Shown one piece after another: positions 7,935-16,163 of a stretch of DNA of 64,000 nt. Position numbers and translations under genes: made by a program. The DNA lies in NCBI GenBank assembly GCA_963590165.1, contig CAVANO010000011.1, positions 65,174 through 129,173 of the forward strand, given 5' to 3'. The stretch comes from UBA11524 sp963590165 (GTDB lineage Bacteria > Bacillota > Clostridia > Christensenellales > Aristaeellaceae). Within the stretch, counting starts at the first letter, position 1, and every line of letters starts with the position of its first letter. Under the pieces are notes generated by a model that was not told the origin of the DNA, made no database searches, and saw only the letters and a list, made by a program, of their open reading frames with translations.

Positions 7935-9653
7935 TTACATGCGTTCGGGTGCTTCGATGCCAATCAGCCAGAGCCCTGTCTTAATGACATCCTTGACCGC
8001 CTTCGTCAGCGCAACACGTGCCGCCGCGGTCGCAGGCTCATCATCCAGAATGCGGTGTTCATAATAGAACTTATTATACCCCTGCGCGATATCGGTAACC
8101 GCTCTCGTAATCATAGACGGCTCATACTTATCCGCCGCCTCCGCAATGACGTCCGGGAAACGACCCAGCATGCGCAGCAGCGCCTGCGCCTCGTCATCGG
8201 TCAGGGCAGCCATGTCTGCCTCAGGCAGCGACAAATCCGCAGCCTTGCGCAGCACCGAGCAGCACCGCGCGTGCGTGTACTGTACATACGGACCCGTCTC
8301 GCCGTCGAAATTCAGTGCGCGTTCCCACGAGAAGTCAACGTCCTTGATGCGATTGTTGCTCAAATCGGTGTATACAACCGCGCCGATGCCGACCTGCCGT
8401 GCGACTTCCTCCTTGTTCGGGAGGTTCGGAGACTTCTCGTTGATGATTTCCAGCGCCTTCTTCTGCGCCTGATCCAGCAGATCCTCCAGATAAACAACGT
8501 GTCCCTTCCGGGTGGACAGCGCCTGACCCTCGTAGGAGATCATGCCGAAGGCGACATGCACGCAGTTCTTCGACCATGCATAGCCCATCTTCTCCAGCAC
8601 GCGGAAAATCTGCCGGAAATGCAGATCCTGCTGATACGCCACGACATACAGGCATTTGTCGAAATGATATGTATCCTGCCGATAGAGCGCCGCAGCCAGA
8701 TCGCGCGTGGCATAGAGCGTCGCGCCGTCGGAGCGGAGGATAATGCACGGCGGCATGTTATCCTCGCTCAGGTCAACAATGGACGCACCCTCGGAGACGG
8801 TCAGCAGGTTCTTCTCCTTCAGCTCGTTGATGACACGATCCATCTTATCGTTATAGAACGATTCGCCGGCGTAGGAGTCAAACGTTACGCCGAGCAGCTT
8901 ATAAACGCGCTCGGTATCGCGCAGTGTGAGCGCCTTGAACCAGTTGAAGATGCGCAGCGCTTCCTCATCGCCGTCCTCAATCTTCTTGAACCACGCGCGA
9001 CCCTGATCGTCCAATGCAGGATCCTTTTCTGCCTCCTCATGGAACTTGACGTACAGGCGCACCAGCTCCGTTACGCCGCCCTTTTCGACTTCTTTCTCAT
9101 TGCCCCAGAGCTTATAGGCGCAGATCATCTTGCCGAACTGCGTGCCCCAGTCGCCGAGGTGATTGATGCCGACCGTCTTATAGCCGAGGAAATCGTAAAT
9201 GCGGCGCAGACTATGGCCGATCATCGTTGTCGACAGATGACCGATATGAAAGCGCTTGGCGATATTGATCGAGGAATAGTCCAGGCAGATGGTTTTGCCG
9301 TTGCCCTGATCGGACGAGCCGTAGCGTTCGCCGCTTGCGAGGATTGCACCGAGCGTTTCCGCTGCGAAATTGACACGGTTCAGGAAGAAATTGACATAGC
9401 CGTTGACAGCCTCTGCGCGCGCGACATCCTCATGCGACCACTTTTCAACCACCGTCGCGGCGATTTTCGGCGGCGCCATCCGCAGCGCCTTTGCCAGGCG
9501 GAAGACGGGCAGCGCATAATCACCCATCTGCGGATCCGGCGGAACCGCCAGCAGTGCGCGGATTTCTTCCGCGGTCGGCAATCCCTGCGCATCAGGCCAG
9601 ATTTCCGTCAGGCAATTTGCCGCCATGCCTGCCAGCTTCGTTTTCATATCCAT
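7935..9653 (-). CDS. argS: Arginyl-tRNA synthetase
   Basis: It charges tRNA-Arg with arginine in the cytoplasm. The protein of about 572 residues has the class I signature HIGHLSTT and a LSTRKG motif in the KMSKS position, as is usual for ArgRS, and the C-terminal anticodon-binding domain. Three in-frame ATGs lie within 18 bases. The ATG at 9653 is chosen because AAGGAG is 11 bases upstream of it, while the ATG at 9662 has only 2 bases of spacing; 9662 remains possible. It is a single-gene unit with its own promoter and converges on deoC. No T-box was seen upstream. Confidence 0.95.
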   Translation of the reverse strand: MDMKTKLAGMAANCLTEIWPDAQGLPTAEEIRALLAVPPDPQMGDYALPVFRLAKALRMAPPKIAATVVEKWSHEDVARAEAVNGYVNFFLNRVNFAAETLGAILASGERYGSSDQGNGKTICLDYSSINIAKRFHIGHLSTTMIGHSLRRIYDFLGYKTVGINHLGDWGTQFGKMICAYKLWGNEKEVEKGGVTELVRLYVKFHEEAEKDPALDDQGRAWFKKIEDGDEEALRIFNWFKALTLRDTERVYKLLGVTFDSYAGESFYNDKMDRVINELKEKNLLTVSEGASIVDLSEDNMPPCIILRSDGATLYATRDLAAALYRQDTYHFDKCLYVVAYQQDLHFRQIFRVLEKMGYAWSKNCVHVAFGMISYEGQALSTRKGHVVYLEDLLDQAQKKALEIINEKSPNLPNKEEVARQVGIGAVVYTDLSNNRIKDVDFSWERALNFDGETGPYVQYTHARCCSVLRKAADLSLPEADMAALTDDEAQALLRMLGRFPDVIAEAADKYEPSMITRAVTDIAQGYNKFYYEHRILDDEPATAAARVALTKAVKDVIKTGLWLIGIEAPERM

Positions 9654-9692
9654 TGGCTTCATTGCTCCTTGTCATCCAGTTTATCCAAAGCT

Positions 9693-9721
9693 ATCATAAC
9701 ACATTTTCCCTTGCGGTGCAA
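9693..9721 (-). promoter_or_regulatory. Sigma-A-type promoter of argS
   Basis: Reading the minus strand, TTGCAC (9716-9721) and TATGAT (9693-9698) are separated by 17 bp, about 40 bases before the argS start. Confidence 0.65.
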
Positions 9722-9730
9722 CAGGGTGAA

Positions 9731-9800
9731 CACAGGCTTCGCCTGTTTTATAGCCCTTGGCAGTTTGCTAAAGCTCAATGATGAAAATGAAACCCTTTTG
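9731..9800. repeat. Copy of the dispersed intergenic repeat
   Basis: The segment contains the hairpin ACAGGCTTCGCCTGT and the phrase TTTGCTAAAGCTCAATGATGA, both recurring near 37.8, 49.9 and 53.8 kb. The remaining bases up to 9890 hold no recognisable gene. Confidence 0.6.
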
Positions 9801-9903
9801 CATAGTTTTGCAGCAAAATTCATAAAATCTTCACATAATGAATGCCAATTTTACACCGATTTGATGTATACTGAAAATAGCAAGATAAACGGAGGTGATC
9901 ACC

Positions 9904-10665
9904 ATGGCGAATGTCCAATGCTCCTTTGAGCGCGTGGAGAAGAAATTCCTGCTGACGCAGCTGCAGGCAAAGGCGCTTCTGCATGATTTGCGCACCTATA
10001 TGGAAATCGACCAGTACGGTCGGCACACGATCCGGAATCTGTATTTTGATACACCGGATTACGCGGTGATCCGCCGCTCTGTGCTCAAGCCGGTTTATAA
10101 GGTGAAATTCCGCCTTCGCGCATACGGTACGCCGGCGCGTGATACGCTGGTGTTCGCAGAGCTGAAGAAGAAGTATAAGGGGATCGTCTATAAGCGCCGC
10201 ATTGCCGCCGCGCCGGAGGAACTGTCACGTTTCCTGCAGGGGGTGATGCTTCCGGACGAGCCGAACGTGCAGATTCAGCGCGAGCTGCACCGGTATCTGC
10301 AGGAGCATCCGGTTGCGCCGCGCGTGCTGCTGTCGTATGAGCGGATTGCACTGTTCGGGCGCGAGGATTCCGCGCTGCGCGTGACGTTTGACACGAACCT
10401 GCGCTTCCGGACGGATCGCCTGGAGCAGTTCACGGATGATTCAGGGCGGCTGATCTGCGATGACAATCCGGTCGTGCTGGAAATCAAGCTCGCGCATGCT
10501 GCACCGTTGTGGCTGACGCACCTGTTGAGCCGCCATCACTGCTACATGACGTCCTTCTCCAAATACGGCACGTGCTACCTGAAGCATCTGGCATGCAATG
10601 TGCCTGACATCCGTGCTATGATTCCCTGCGAAAGCAACAAAGGAGCAAACGAATATGTTTCTTGA
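9904..10665 (+). CDS. VTC-domain protein (polyphosphate polymerase family)
   Basis: The 253-residue protein belongs to the VTC family, related to the catalytic domain of the yeast vacuolar transporter chaperone that makes polyphosphate and to triphosphate tunnel enzymes. Basic and acidic tunnel residues are visible in order: FERVEKKFLL, YFDTPDY, KVKFRLRAYG, FAELKKKYKG and, near the end, VVLEIKLAHAAP and SFSKYGTCY. The ATG at 9904 is set by GGAGGTG at 9891-9897. The stop overlaps the next gene by 11 bases. Bacterial members are commonly found beside DUF4956 and surface proteins, as here. Actual polyphosphate synthesis by these bacterial forms is inference. Confidence 0.87.
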   Translation: MANVQCSFERVEKKFLLTQLQAKALLHDLRTYMEIDQYGRHTIRNLYFDTPDYAVIRRSVLKPVYKVKFRLRAYGTPARDTLVFAELKKKYKGIVYKRRIAAAPEELSRFLQGVMLPDEPNVQIQRELHRYLQEHPVAPRVLLSYERIALFGREDSALRVTFDTNLRFRTDRLEQFTDDSGRLICDDNPVVLEIKLAHAAPLWLTHLLSRHHCYMTSFSKYGTCYLKHLACNVPDIRAMIPCESNKGANEYVS

Positions 10666-11320
10666 TTCCATTCTCCCTTCGACATTGACCGTTCCTTCCC
10701 TGCTGATGTGCCTCGGCGCATCGTTGGTTCTGGGCATTCTCACGGCGATTGTGTTCACGCGCGGCTGCCGCCATTCCGCATCGTTCGCGCTGACGCTTGC
10801 GCTCCTGCCGATGACCGTCGCGCTGGTGATTATGCTGGTCAACGGCAGCATCGGCACAGGGCTTGCCGTCGCGGGCACATTCGCGCTGGTGCGTTTCCGT
10901 TCGATTCCCGGCACGGCGCGCGAGATTGCCGCCATTTTCACGGCGGTCGCCATCGGGCTGGCAATGGGCACGGGTATGCTGGGCATTGCGGTGATTTTCT
11001 TCGTGCTGTCTGCTGCAGCCGTGCTGATTCTGACCGCACTGCATTTCGGCGAACCGGCAAAGAACGAGAAGCAGCTGCGCATCACCGTGCCGGAAGACCT
11101 TGACTACGAGCACGCATTCACGGAAGTGTTCGCCGCGCATCAGGTGAAGGCTACGCTGGAAAAGGTGCATTCGGTCAGCATGGGTACGCTGTTTGAGCTG
11201 ACGTATCAGCTGAAGCTGCCCGGGGATATTCCGTCGAAGGCACTGATGGATGATTTACGTGAGCGCAACGGCAATTTGCCGATCCTATTTACATCCGCTG
11301 CGGATGATGGCATGATGTAA
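10655..11320 (+). CDS. DUF4956 family membrane protein
   Basis: A 221-residue protein with four predicted transmembrane segments in the first 130 residues (for example SLLMCLGASLVLGILTAIVF), the conserved short cytoplasmic loop phrase FALVRFRSIPGTAREIAAIF, and a soluble C-terminal domain of about 85 residues. This is the DUF4956 family, whose function is unknown. It is translationally coupled to the VTC-domain gene (11-base overlap). The conserved pairing suggests the two act together at the membrane, perhaps in polymer synthesis or transfer. The downstream surface beta-helix gene is separated by a repeat array. Confidence 0.88.
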   Translation: MFLDSILPSTLTVPSLLMCLGASLVLGILTAIVFTRGCRHSASFALTLALLPMTVALVIMLVNGSIGTGLAVAGTFALVRFRSIPGTAREIAAIFTAVAIGLAMGTGMLGIAVIFFVLSAAAVLILTALHFGEPAKNEKQLRITVPEDLDYEHAFTEVFAAHQVKATLEKVHSVSMGTLFELTYQLKLPGDIPSKALMDDLRERNGNLPILFTSAADDGMM

Positions 11321-11322
11321 CA

Positions 11323-11417
11323 GGCAGGCTTCGCGGACTTCGCAGACTTCGCGGACTTCGTCCGTTTTTTCAGACTTCGCAGACTTCGTCTGTCTTTTTC
11401 AGGCTTTGCCTGATTTT
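11323..11417. repeat. GACTTCGC/GACGAAGTC hairpin repeat cluster
   Basis: Multiple copies of GACTTCGCGGACTTCGTCCG and related hairpins (GCAGACTTCGTCTGT, AGGCTTTGCCTGA) follow the DUF4956 stop. The T-runs after each stem could terminate transcription. Confidence 0.75.
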
Positions 11418-11420
11418 GAC

Positions 11421-11690
11421 CCCTTCGGGTAAGTACCCTGCGAAGGGGTTCGGGGACGACCGCAAAGCCCCCGAAACAGAATATAGCGATCTCCAATACC
11501 CAATAGAGTAGCAATAAAAAAAGCCTTCGGGTAAGCGCACTGCGAAGGGGTTCGGGGGCGAGCGCAAAGCCCCCGAAACAGAATATAGTTATCCCCAATA
11601 CCCAATAGAGTAGCAATAAAAACCCCTTCGGGTAAGTACCCTGCGAAGGGTTTCGGGGGCGAGCGCAAAGCCCCCGAAATAGACATTCCC
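11421..11690. repeat. 101-bp tandem repeat (two full units and a partial third)
   Basis: Units begin at about 11422, 11524 and 11625 (steps of 102 and 101 bp). Each holds CCCTTCGGGTAAG, CTGCGAAGGGGTTCGGGG, a CAAAGCCCCCGAAA hairpin arm and the phrase CCAATACCCAATAGAGTAGC. The array separates the DUF4956 gene from the beta-helix gene. Confidence 0.88.
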
Positions 11691-11715
11691 AATTCCCAAG
11701 AGAGCAGGTGAACAG

Positions 11716-13446
11716 ATGAAAAAATGTTTCATTTCCCTGATGACCATCATTGCAGCGATGATGCTGACCACCGCCTTGGCGGATGAAACCATCACACTGT
11801 CTCCAGCAGGGTCAACCTCCTCTGATCGCACCGTGAGCATCGACGGGCAGACCGTCACCATCACGCAGGAGGGAACCTATATCGTCACCGGTGAGCTGAC
11901 CGACGGCACGCTTGTCATCGAAGTCGGCAAGAAGGAGGACGTGACGCTCGTGCTCAGCGGCGTGAGCATCACGAATAGCACCGGCGCGGCGCTTTCTGTT
12001 GTGAAGGCGGACGAAGTGACCATCGAAACGGCATCAGGCACGGTCAATACGCTGCAGTCCGGCGAGGAAACGGCTGAATCCGCCGAAACGGAGGATTCGG
12101 AAGCGGCTTCCGGCGGTGCGCTCCACAGCAAGGATGACCTGATTTTCCGCGGCGAGGGCACGCTGAATGTGCTGGGTTATCTGAATAACGGCATTCACTG
12201 CACGGCCGACATCGAAATCGAAAGCGGAACCATCCATGTGACCGCCGTCAACCATGGCATCAAAGGAAAAAAGAGCGTTACGGTGACCGGCGGACAAATC
12301 GATATTGCATCCGGCAAGGACGGCATCACCAGCGATGAGGTCGATCAAGCCGAAAAGGGCTTCGTGAGCATTGATGGCGGCGAAATTACCATCACGAGCG
12401 ACGGCGACGGCATTTCAGCAGAAACGGTGCTGACCGTCACTGGCGGCACGGTGAACATTGTCAGCGGCGGCGGCAGCGCGAGCGTGCAGTCGCGCACGAT
12501 GTCAAACGGCTGGTGGGATTTCGATACCGCATCGGACAACACGGACGGCATCAGCAGCAAGGGCTTGAAGGCGGCGCAGTCCATTGCCATCAGCGGCGGC
12601 GTGCTGACCATCGACGCAGCGGATGACGCGCTGCACAGCGGCGATACCATCACCATCAGCGGCGGTGAAAACACGCTTTCCACCGGCGATGACGGCATCC
12701 ATGCGGATAAGTCGCTGACCATCTCCGGCGGCACGGTCACCATCCCGACCTCCTACGAGGGGCTGGAGGCAGTTGAAATCACCATTTCCGGCGGCGACAT
12801 TGACATTACGGCATCGGATGACGGCATCAATGCGAACGGCGGCTCAAGCAACTTCGGCTTTGGCGGCGGTTTCGGCGGAAGCCGAGGCGGACGCAGCGGC
12901 GAGCAGACCGATGAATCCTCCGAGGAAGAGGAGGAATCGCCCATTCTGATCATTACCGGCGGCAAGCTGACCGTCACGGCGGACGGCGACGGGCTCGACA
13001 CGAACGGCGATTTGCGCGTTGAGGGCGGCGAAATCACCGTTAACGGCCCGACAAACAGCGGCAACGGCGCCATCGACATCGGCACGGAAAACGGCGGCAG
13101 CGCGTTCATTTCCGGCGGCACCGTCATCGCACTCGGCGCAAGCGGCATGGCGGAAGGCTTCGGCGACACATCGACCCAATGCGCCTTTCTCGCGACCATG
13201 AACACATTCACCGCCGGACAGACCATCACCATCGCAGACAGCAAGGGCAACGTCATATACACCGGCGAAACGACCCGTTCGGGCAGCAGCGTTGTGTTCT
13301 CCAGCCCTGACCTGACCGTCGGCGAAACGTACACCATCACCATCGGCCAGGTAACCGCGACCGTCTCGCAGACCGACACGGTTGTCGGCGACGGCTTCAG
13401 CTTCGGCGGATTCGGCGGCGGACACGGCGGTCATGGCGGCTGGTAA
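11716..13446 (+). CDS. Cthe_2159-type carbohydrate-binding beta-helix protein
   Basis: A secreted 576-residue protein with signal peptide (residues 1-22) and many short beta-helix turns of the form SGG-x-ITI-x-x-x-DDGI/GDGI. This is the pattern of the Cthe_2159 family of Ca-binding parallel beta-helix proteins that bind acidic or cellulosic polysaccharides. Asp/Gly-rich turns are suited to calcium. There is an acidic spacer (SSEEEEE) near residue 400 and a Gly/His-rich C terminus (FGGFGGGHGGHGGW). The start has GCAGGTG upstream. Family members often accompany VTC and DUF4956 genes, as here, suggesting a shared cell-surface process. Enzymatic activity is not expected. Confidence 0.85.
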   Translation: MKKCFISLMTIIAAMMLTTALADETITLSPAGSTSSDRTVSIDGQTVTITQEGTYIVTGELTDGTLVIEVGKKEDVTLVLSGVSITNSTGAALSVVKADEVTIETASGTVNTLQSGEETAESAETEDSEAASGGALHSKDDLIFRGEGTLNVLGYLNNGIHCTADIEIESGTIHVTAVNHGIKGKKSVTVTGGQIDIASGKDGITSDEVDQAEKGFVSIDGGEITITSDGDGISAETVLTVTGGTVNIVSGGGSASVQSRTMSNGWWDFDTASDNTDGISSKGLKAAQSIAISGGVLTIDAADDALHSGDTITISGGENTLSTGDDGIHADKSLTISGGTVTIPTSYEGLEAVEITISGGDIDITASDDGINANGGSSNFGFGGGFGGSRGGRSGEQTDESSEEEEESPILIITGGKLTVTADGDGLDTNGDLRVEGGEITVNGPTNSGNGAIDIGTENGGSAFISGGTVIALGASGMAEGFGDTSTQCAFLATMNTFTAGQTITIADSKGNVIYTGETTRSGSSVVFSSPDLTVGETYTITIGQVTATVSQTDTVVGDGFSFGGFGGGHGGHGGW

Positions 13447-13464
13447 ATCGCCATACAACCATTC

Positions 13465-13497
13465 CTCCGGAAGAGCAATGCTCCTCCGGAGTTTTTT
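13465..13497 (+). terminator. Rho-independent terminator after the beta-helix gene
   Basis: The stem CTCCGGA-GAGC / GCTC-TCCGGAG (each arm with one bulged base) closes a 3-base loop and is followed by TTTTTT. Confidence 0.9.
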
Positions 13498-13500
13498 CTT

Positions 13501-13662
13501 GGGCAATACCGCACAATTCGGCGGCACCGCTGAACATGCCTTTTGCGCCATCTGCGGCTTGCAAAAATCTCGATTTACATCCAGTAAACCTTCGATTTTT
13601 GCAATTGCATCTGACACAAAATTCATTGTTCATCGTACCACCTCATTTGTGCGGTATTACCC
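13501..13662. mobile_element. MITE-like element, copy 1 (162 bp)
   Basis: Terminal inverted repeats GGGCAATACCGCACAA and TTGTGCGGTATTACCC bound the element with one mismatch. Inside are conserved end modules (CGCTGAACATGCCTTTTGCGCC; GTTCATCGTACCACCTCA) around a private hairpin, TTGCAAAAATC / GATTTTTGCAA with an inner TTTAC / GTAAA stem. It encodes no transposase. Copies 2 and 3 share the ends but differ in the middle. Confidence 0.82.
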
Positions 13663-13691
13663 TTGAATTTTTTTCGCGGCTATGCTATGAT
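13663..13691 (+). promoter_or_regulatory. Promoter of the GH27 gene, abutting the MITE
   Basis: TTGAAT (13663-13668) and TATGAT (13686-13691) are 17 bp apart. The -35 box begins directly after the MITE terminal repeat. Confidence 0.6.
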
Positions 13692-13802
13692 GAAGGCAGG
13701 ATCAATTCTTTATTCGTAGCCATAAACAAGCCGCATCACCAATCAAATGCCATGGAAAAATGCGAGACCCTGCAATTTGTATACAGGAGGAGTGAAATCA
13801 CC

Positions 13803-15059
13803 ATGATTGCTGCCAATCCGCCTATGGGCTGGAATAGCTGGGATTGCTACGGTGCCGCCGTCACCGAATCCACCGTCCGCCAAAATGCCGATTACATGGC
13901 GAAGCACCTAAAGCCCTATGGCTGGGAGTACATCGTTGTCGATATTCAGTGGTATCAGCCGACCGCTGTCAGCCACGCCTACGAGCCCTTCGCCACGCTG
14001 ACGATGGACGAATACGGCCGCCTTCAGCCTGCGGTCAATCGCTTTCCGTCCTCCGCAAATAAACAGGGCTTCGCGCCGCTGGCGGCGTATGTCCATTCGC
14101 TTGGGCTGAAATTCGGCATCCACATCATGCGCGGTCTGCCGAGGATGGCGGCGCATTGCCATCTGCCCATCTTCGGCAGTACGCACAAGTGCGACGAGGC
14201 GGCAAATCCCAACAGCATCTGCGCGTGGAATCCCGACATGTACGGTCTGCGCTGCGACACGACAGCGGCGCGCGATTATTATGACAGCATCTTCCGGATG
14301 TATGCAGAGTGGGGCGTTGATTTTGTCAAGTGCGACGACATCGCACGCGAATATCCGCAGTGCCGCCGCGAAATCGAGGTTATTTCCGAGGCGTGCCGGA
14401 ATTGCGGGCGTGACATCGTGCTGTCGCTTTCGCCCGGTCCTGCGCCGATTGAGCAGGCGGAGCATCTGAAGCGCTACGCCAACATGTGGCGCATCACGGA
14501 TGATTTCTGGGATGACTGGCGGCTGCTCAAGGGCATGTTCGAGCGTGCGGAAAAGTGGTGCATTCACGCCGGCGCCGGACATTGGCCCGATGCGGACATG
14601 CTGCCGGTCGGCGCACTCCGTCAGTGCTACGCGGATCAGGGCTGGACGCGCTTCACTCCCGCGGAGCAGCGCACGATGATGACGCTGTGGTGCATGATGC
14701 GCTCACCGCTGATGATTGGCGCGGAGCTGACGAAGAACGATGCGTTCACGCTGGAGCTGCTGACAAACGCCGAGGTGCTGAACATCACGCGCGAGAGCAC
14801 CTGTGCACATCCGCTGATGCAGTCGGACGAGGAAAGCATCTGGATGGCACGGCGCAAGGACGGCAAGGGCTGCTACATTGCAATGTTCAACCTCACGGAT
14901 GTTTCACGCGCCGTATCCGTTACGCCTGCGCAGCTTGACGGGGCATTCACCACCGCATGGGAGCTCTGGACCGGCATCACGCAGGTGCCCACAATCGGGC
15001 TGACAGCCTCTCTTGCGCCGCATGACGCGGCAGTGTTCCGGCTTGCAGGCTTCGCCTGA
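13803..15059 (+). CDS. Glycoside hydrolase family 27 protein, probable alpha-galactosidase
   Basis: A cytoplasmic 418-residue retaining glycosidase expected to release alpha-galactose from plant oligosaccharides such as raffinose or galactomannan fragments. The N terminus has PPMGWNSWDCYG, the barrel carries the nucleophile in DFVKCDD (D178) and the acid/base in RITDD (D234), and a small C-terminal beta domain ends the protein. No signal peptide is present. The ATG at 13803 follows AGGAGG; a longer in-frame reading upstream runs through the MITE and is not coding. The last codons (AGGCTTCGCCTGA) are identical to the intergenic repeat that follows, so the repeat supplies the 3' end. Substrate specificity within GH27 is unproven. 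Confidence 0.9.
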   Translation: MIAANPPMGWNSWDCYGAAVTESTVRQNADYMAKHLKPYGWEYIVVDIQWYQPTAVSHAYEPFATLTMDEYGRLQPAVNRFPSSANKQGFAPLAAYVHSLGLKFGIHIMRGLPRMAAHCHLPIFGSTHKCDEAANPNSICAWNPDMYGLRCDTTAARDYYDSIFRMYAEWGVDFVKCDDIAREYPQCRREIEVISEACRNCGRDIVLSLSPGPAPIEQAEHLKRYANMWRITDDFWDDWRLLKGMFERAEKWCIHAGAGHWPDADMLPVGALRQCYADQGWTRFTPAEQRTMMTLWCMMRSPLMIGAELTKNDAFTLELLTNAEVLNITRESTCAHPLMQSDEESIWMARRKDGKGCYIAMFNLTDVSRAVSVTPAQLDGAFTTAWELWTGITQVPTIGLTASLAPHDAAVFRLAGFA

Positions 15060-15122
15060 TTTTCTGTTGGCTTCGCCTGATTTTTGGCTTCGCCTGATTT
15101 TGGCTTTGCCTGATTTGCTGGC
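15046..15122 (+). repeat. GGCTTCGCCTGATTTT repeat array overlapping the GH27 stop
   Basis: Four copies of GGCTTCGCCTGATTTT (one with GGCTTTGCC) follow each other. The first forms the last four codons and stop of the alpha-galactosidase gene. Confidence 0.8.
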
Positions 15123-15211
15123 TTCTCCATCATTGATGACTTTGGCACATTGACGAGTTGTTCCCATCGCCCAATTCCGCGAAAACGGCTGACAGCCACA
15201 AACAGAAACGA

Positions 15212-15314
15212 AGGCAACACCGCACAATTCAGCGGCGCCGCTGAACATGTCTTTTGTGCCATTTGACACAAAATTCAGTGTTCATCGTACCGTCTCATTT
15301 GTGCGGTGTTGCCT
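15212..15314. mobile_element. MITE-like element, copy 2 (103 bp, minimal form)
   Basis: Perfect 16-bp terminal inverted repeats AGGCAACACCGCACAA / TTGTGCGGTGTTGCCT. Inside are only the conserved end modules, without a central hairpin. The TIR variant (AACAC instead of AATAC) is present at both ends, so the two ends have changed together. Bases 15315-15410 after it read as a possible coding relic with no start or family match. Confidence 0.82.
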
Positions 15315-15410
15315 TATATTGAACCTGGACGGTTCGAAGATGCTATTGAAACCGGCTCTGAGGCAATTACGATGCGCGATAAACTCGAAGAGATCAAAAG
15401 ATGCCGCATA

Positions 15411-16163
15411 TTACGTGAGCCAGGCCTCCTGAAGGGAACGCATCCAGCCGATGACATCCATGCCCCATGCGCTTTGCAGGTGCTCCGCCGTCAGGATGTC
15501 CGCACAGTTGCCGAATATGCCGCACCCATCCGCCATCAACAGCGCATGCGTGCCGAATTTTCTTGCCGCCGATAAATCATGCACCACGGATACAACGAGG
15601 TGATGCGCTTCCTGCCGCCAGCGGTCAATCAGCTCGTATAGCTCCTGCTGAAAGCCGAGGTCAAGGTGATTGCCTGGTTCATCGAGCAGCAGCACCTGCG
15701 GCTGCTGACAAAGGACTTGCGCCAGCAGGACGCGCTGACGTTCGCCGCCGGAAAGCGTCAGGATGCTCTGACGGCGTTTGTCAGCCATGTGGACGGTTGC
15801 CAGTGCCGATTCGATGGCTGCGCTGCCGCCTTCGTCCGTGTGCAGGAAGCCCCGATGGGCGTAGCGCCCCATTGCGACGACCTCCTCAACGGAGTAGGCG
15901 TAGGAAAAGTCACTGAGCTGCCGCAGCACCGCCATCTGCGAAGCAAGCTCACGCGCGCTCATCCGCAGCACATCGCACCCGTTGAGCGTGACGGTTCCCG
16001 TGCAGGGCAATTCGCGGCTGACGGCGCTCAGCAGCGTTGACTTGCCTGCGCCGTTCGGGCCGCAAATCATCAGCCACTCGTTTTCGTGCACTTCGAAGGA
16101 TACATCACGGACGATTTCCTTGCGTCCGCGCCGGACAGAAATGTGTTCCGCCTTGAGCATCAT
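15411..16163 (-). CDS. btuD: Vitamin B12 ABC transporter, ATP-binding protein
   Basis: The 250-residue FecE/BtuD-type ATPase energises uptake through BtuC. Walker A is GPNGAGKST, the signature is LSGGERQRV and Walker B is QVLLLDEPGNHLDLG, with the switch histidine in VVHDLS. The start at 16163 overlaps the btuC stop (ATGA) and has AAGGAGG upstream; the longer reading frame upstream is only a shadow of btuC. A siderophore or haem role would be possible from sequence alone, but the operon lies behind a cobalamin riboswitch, which points to corrinoids. No terminator with a T-run was seen downstream. Confidence 0.9.
   Translation of the reverse strand: MMLKAEHISVRRGRKEIVRDVSFEVHENEWLMICGPNGAGKSTLLSAVSRELPCTGTVTLNGCDVLRMSARELASQMAVLRQLSDFSYAYSVEEVVAMGRYAHRGFLHTDEGGSAAIESALATVHMADKRRQSILTLSGGERQRVLLAQVLCQQPQVLLLDEPGNHLDLGFQQELYELIDRWRQEAHHLVVSVVHDLSAARKFGTHALLMADGCGIFGNCADILTAEHLQSAWGMDVIGWMRSLQEAWLT

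Noticed and set aside
8055..9929. A 624-residue open frame antisense to argS
   Set aside because: The minus strand has intact ArgRS motifs over the same region; the plus frame shows no protein family pattern.
11206..11864. Repeated minus-strand frames with hydrophobic phrases such as LLYWVLGITIFCFGGFA
   Set aside because: They are translations of the 101-bp tandem repeat; each unit gives the same phrase in all three frames tried, as expected for non-coding repeats.
13536..13802. N-terminal extension of the GH27 gene
   Set aside because: The upstream in-frame sequence runs through the MITE and the promoter; the ATG at 13803 has AGGAGG and the proper family N terminus.
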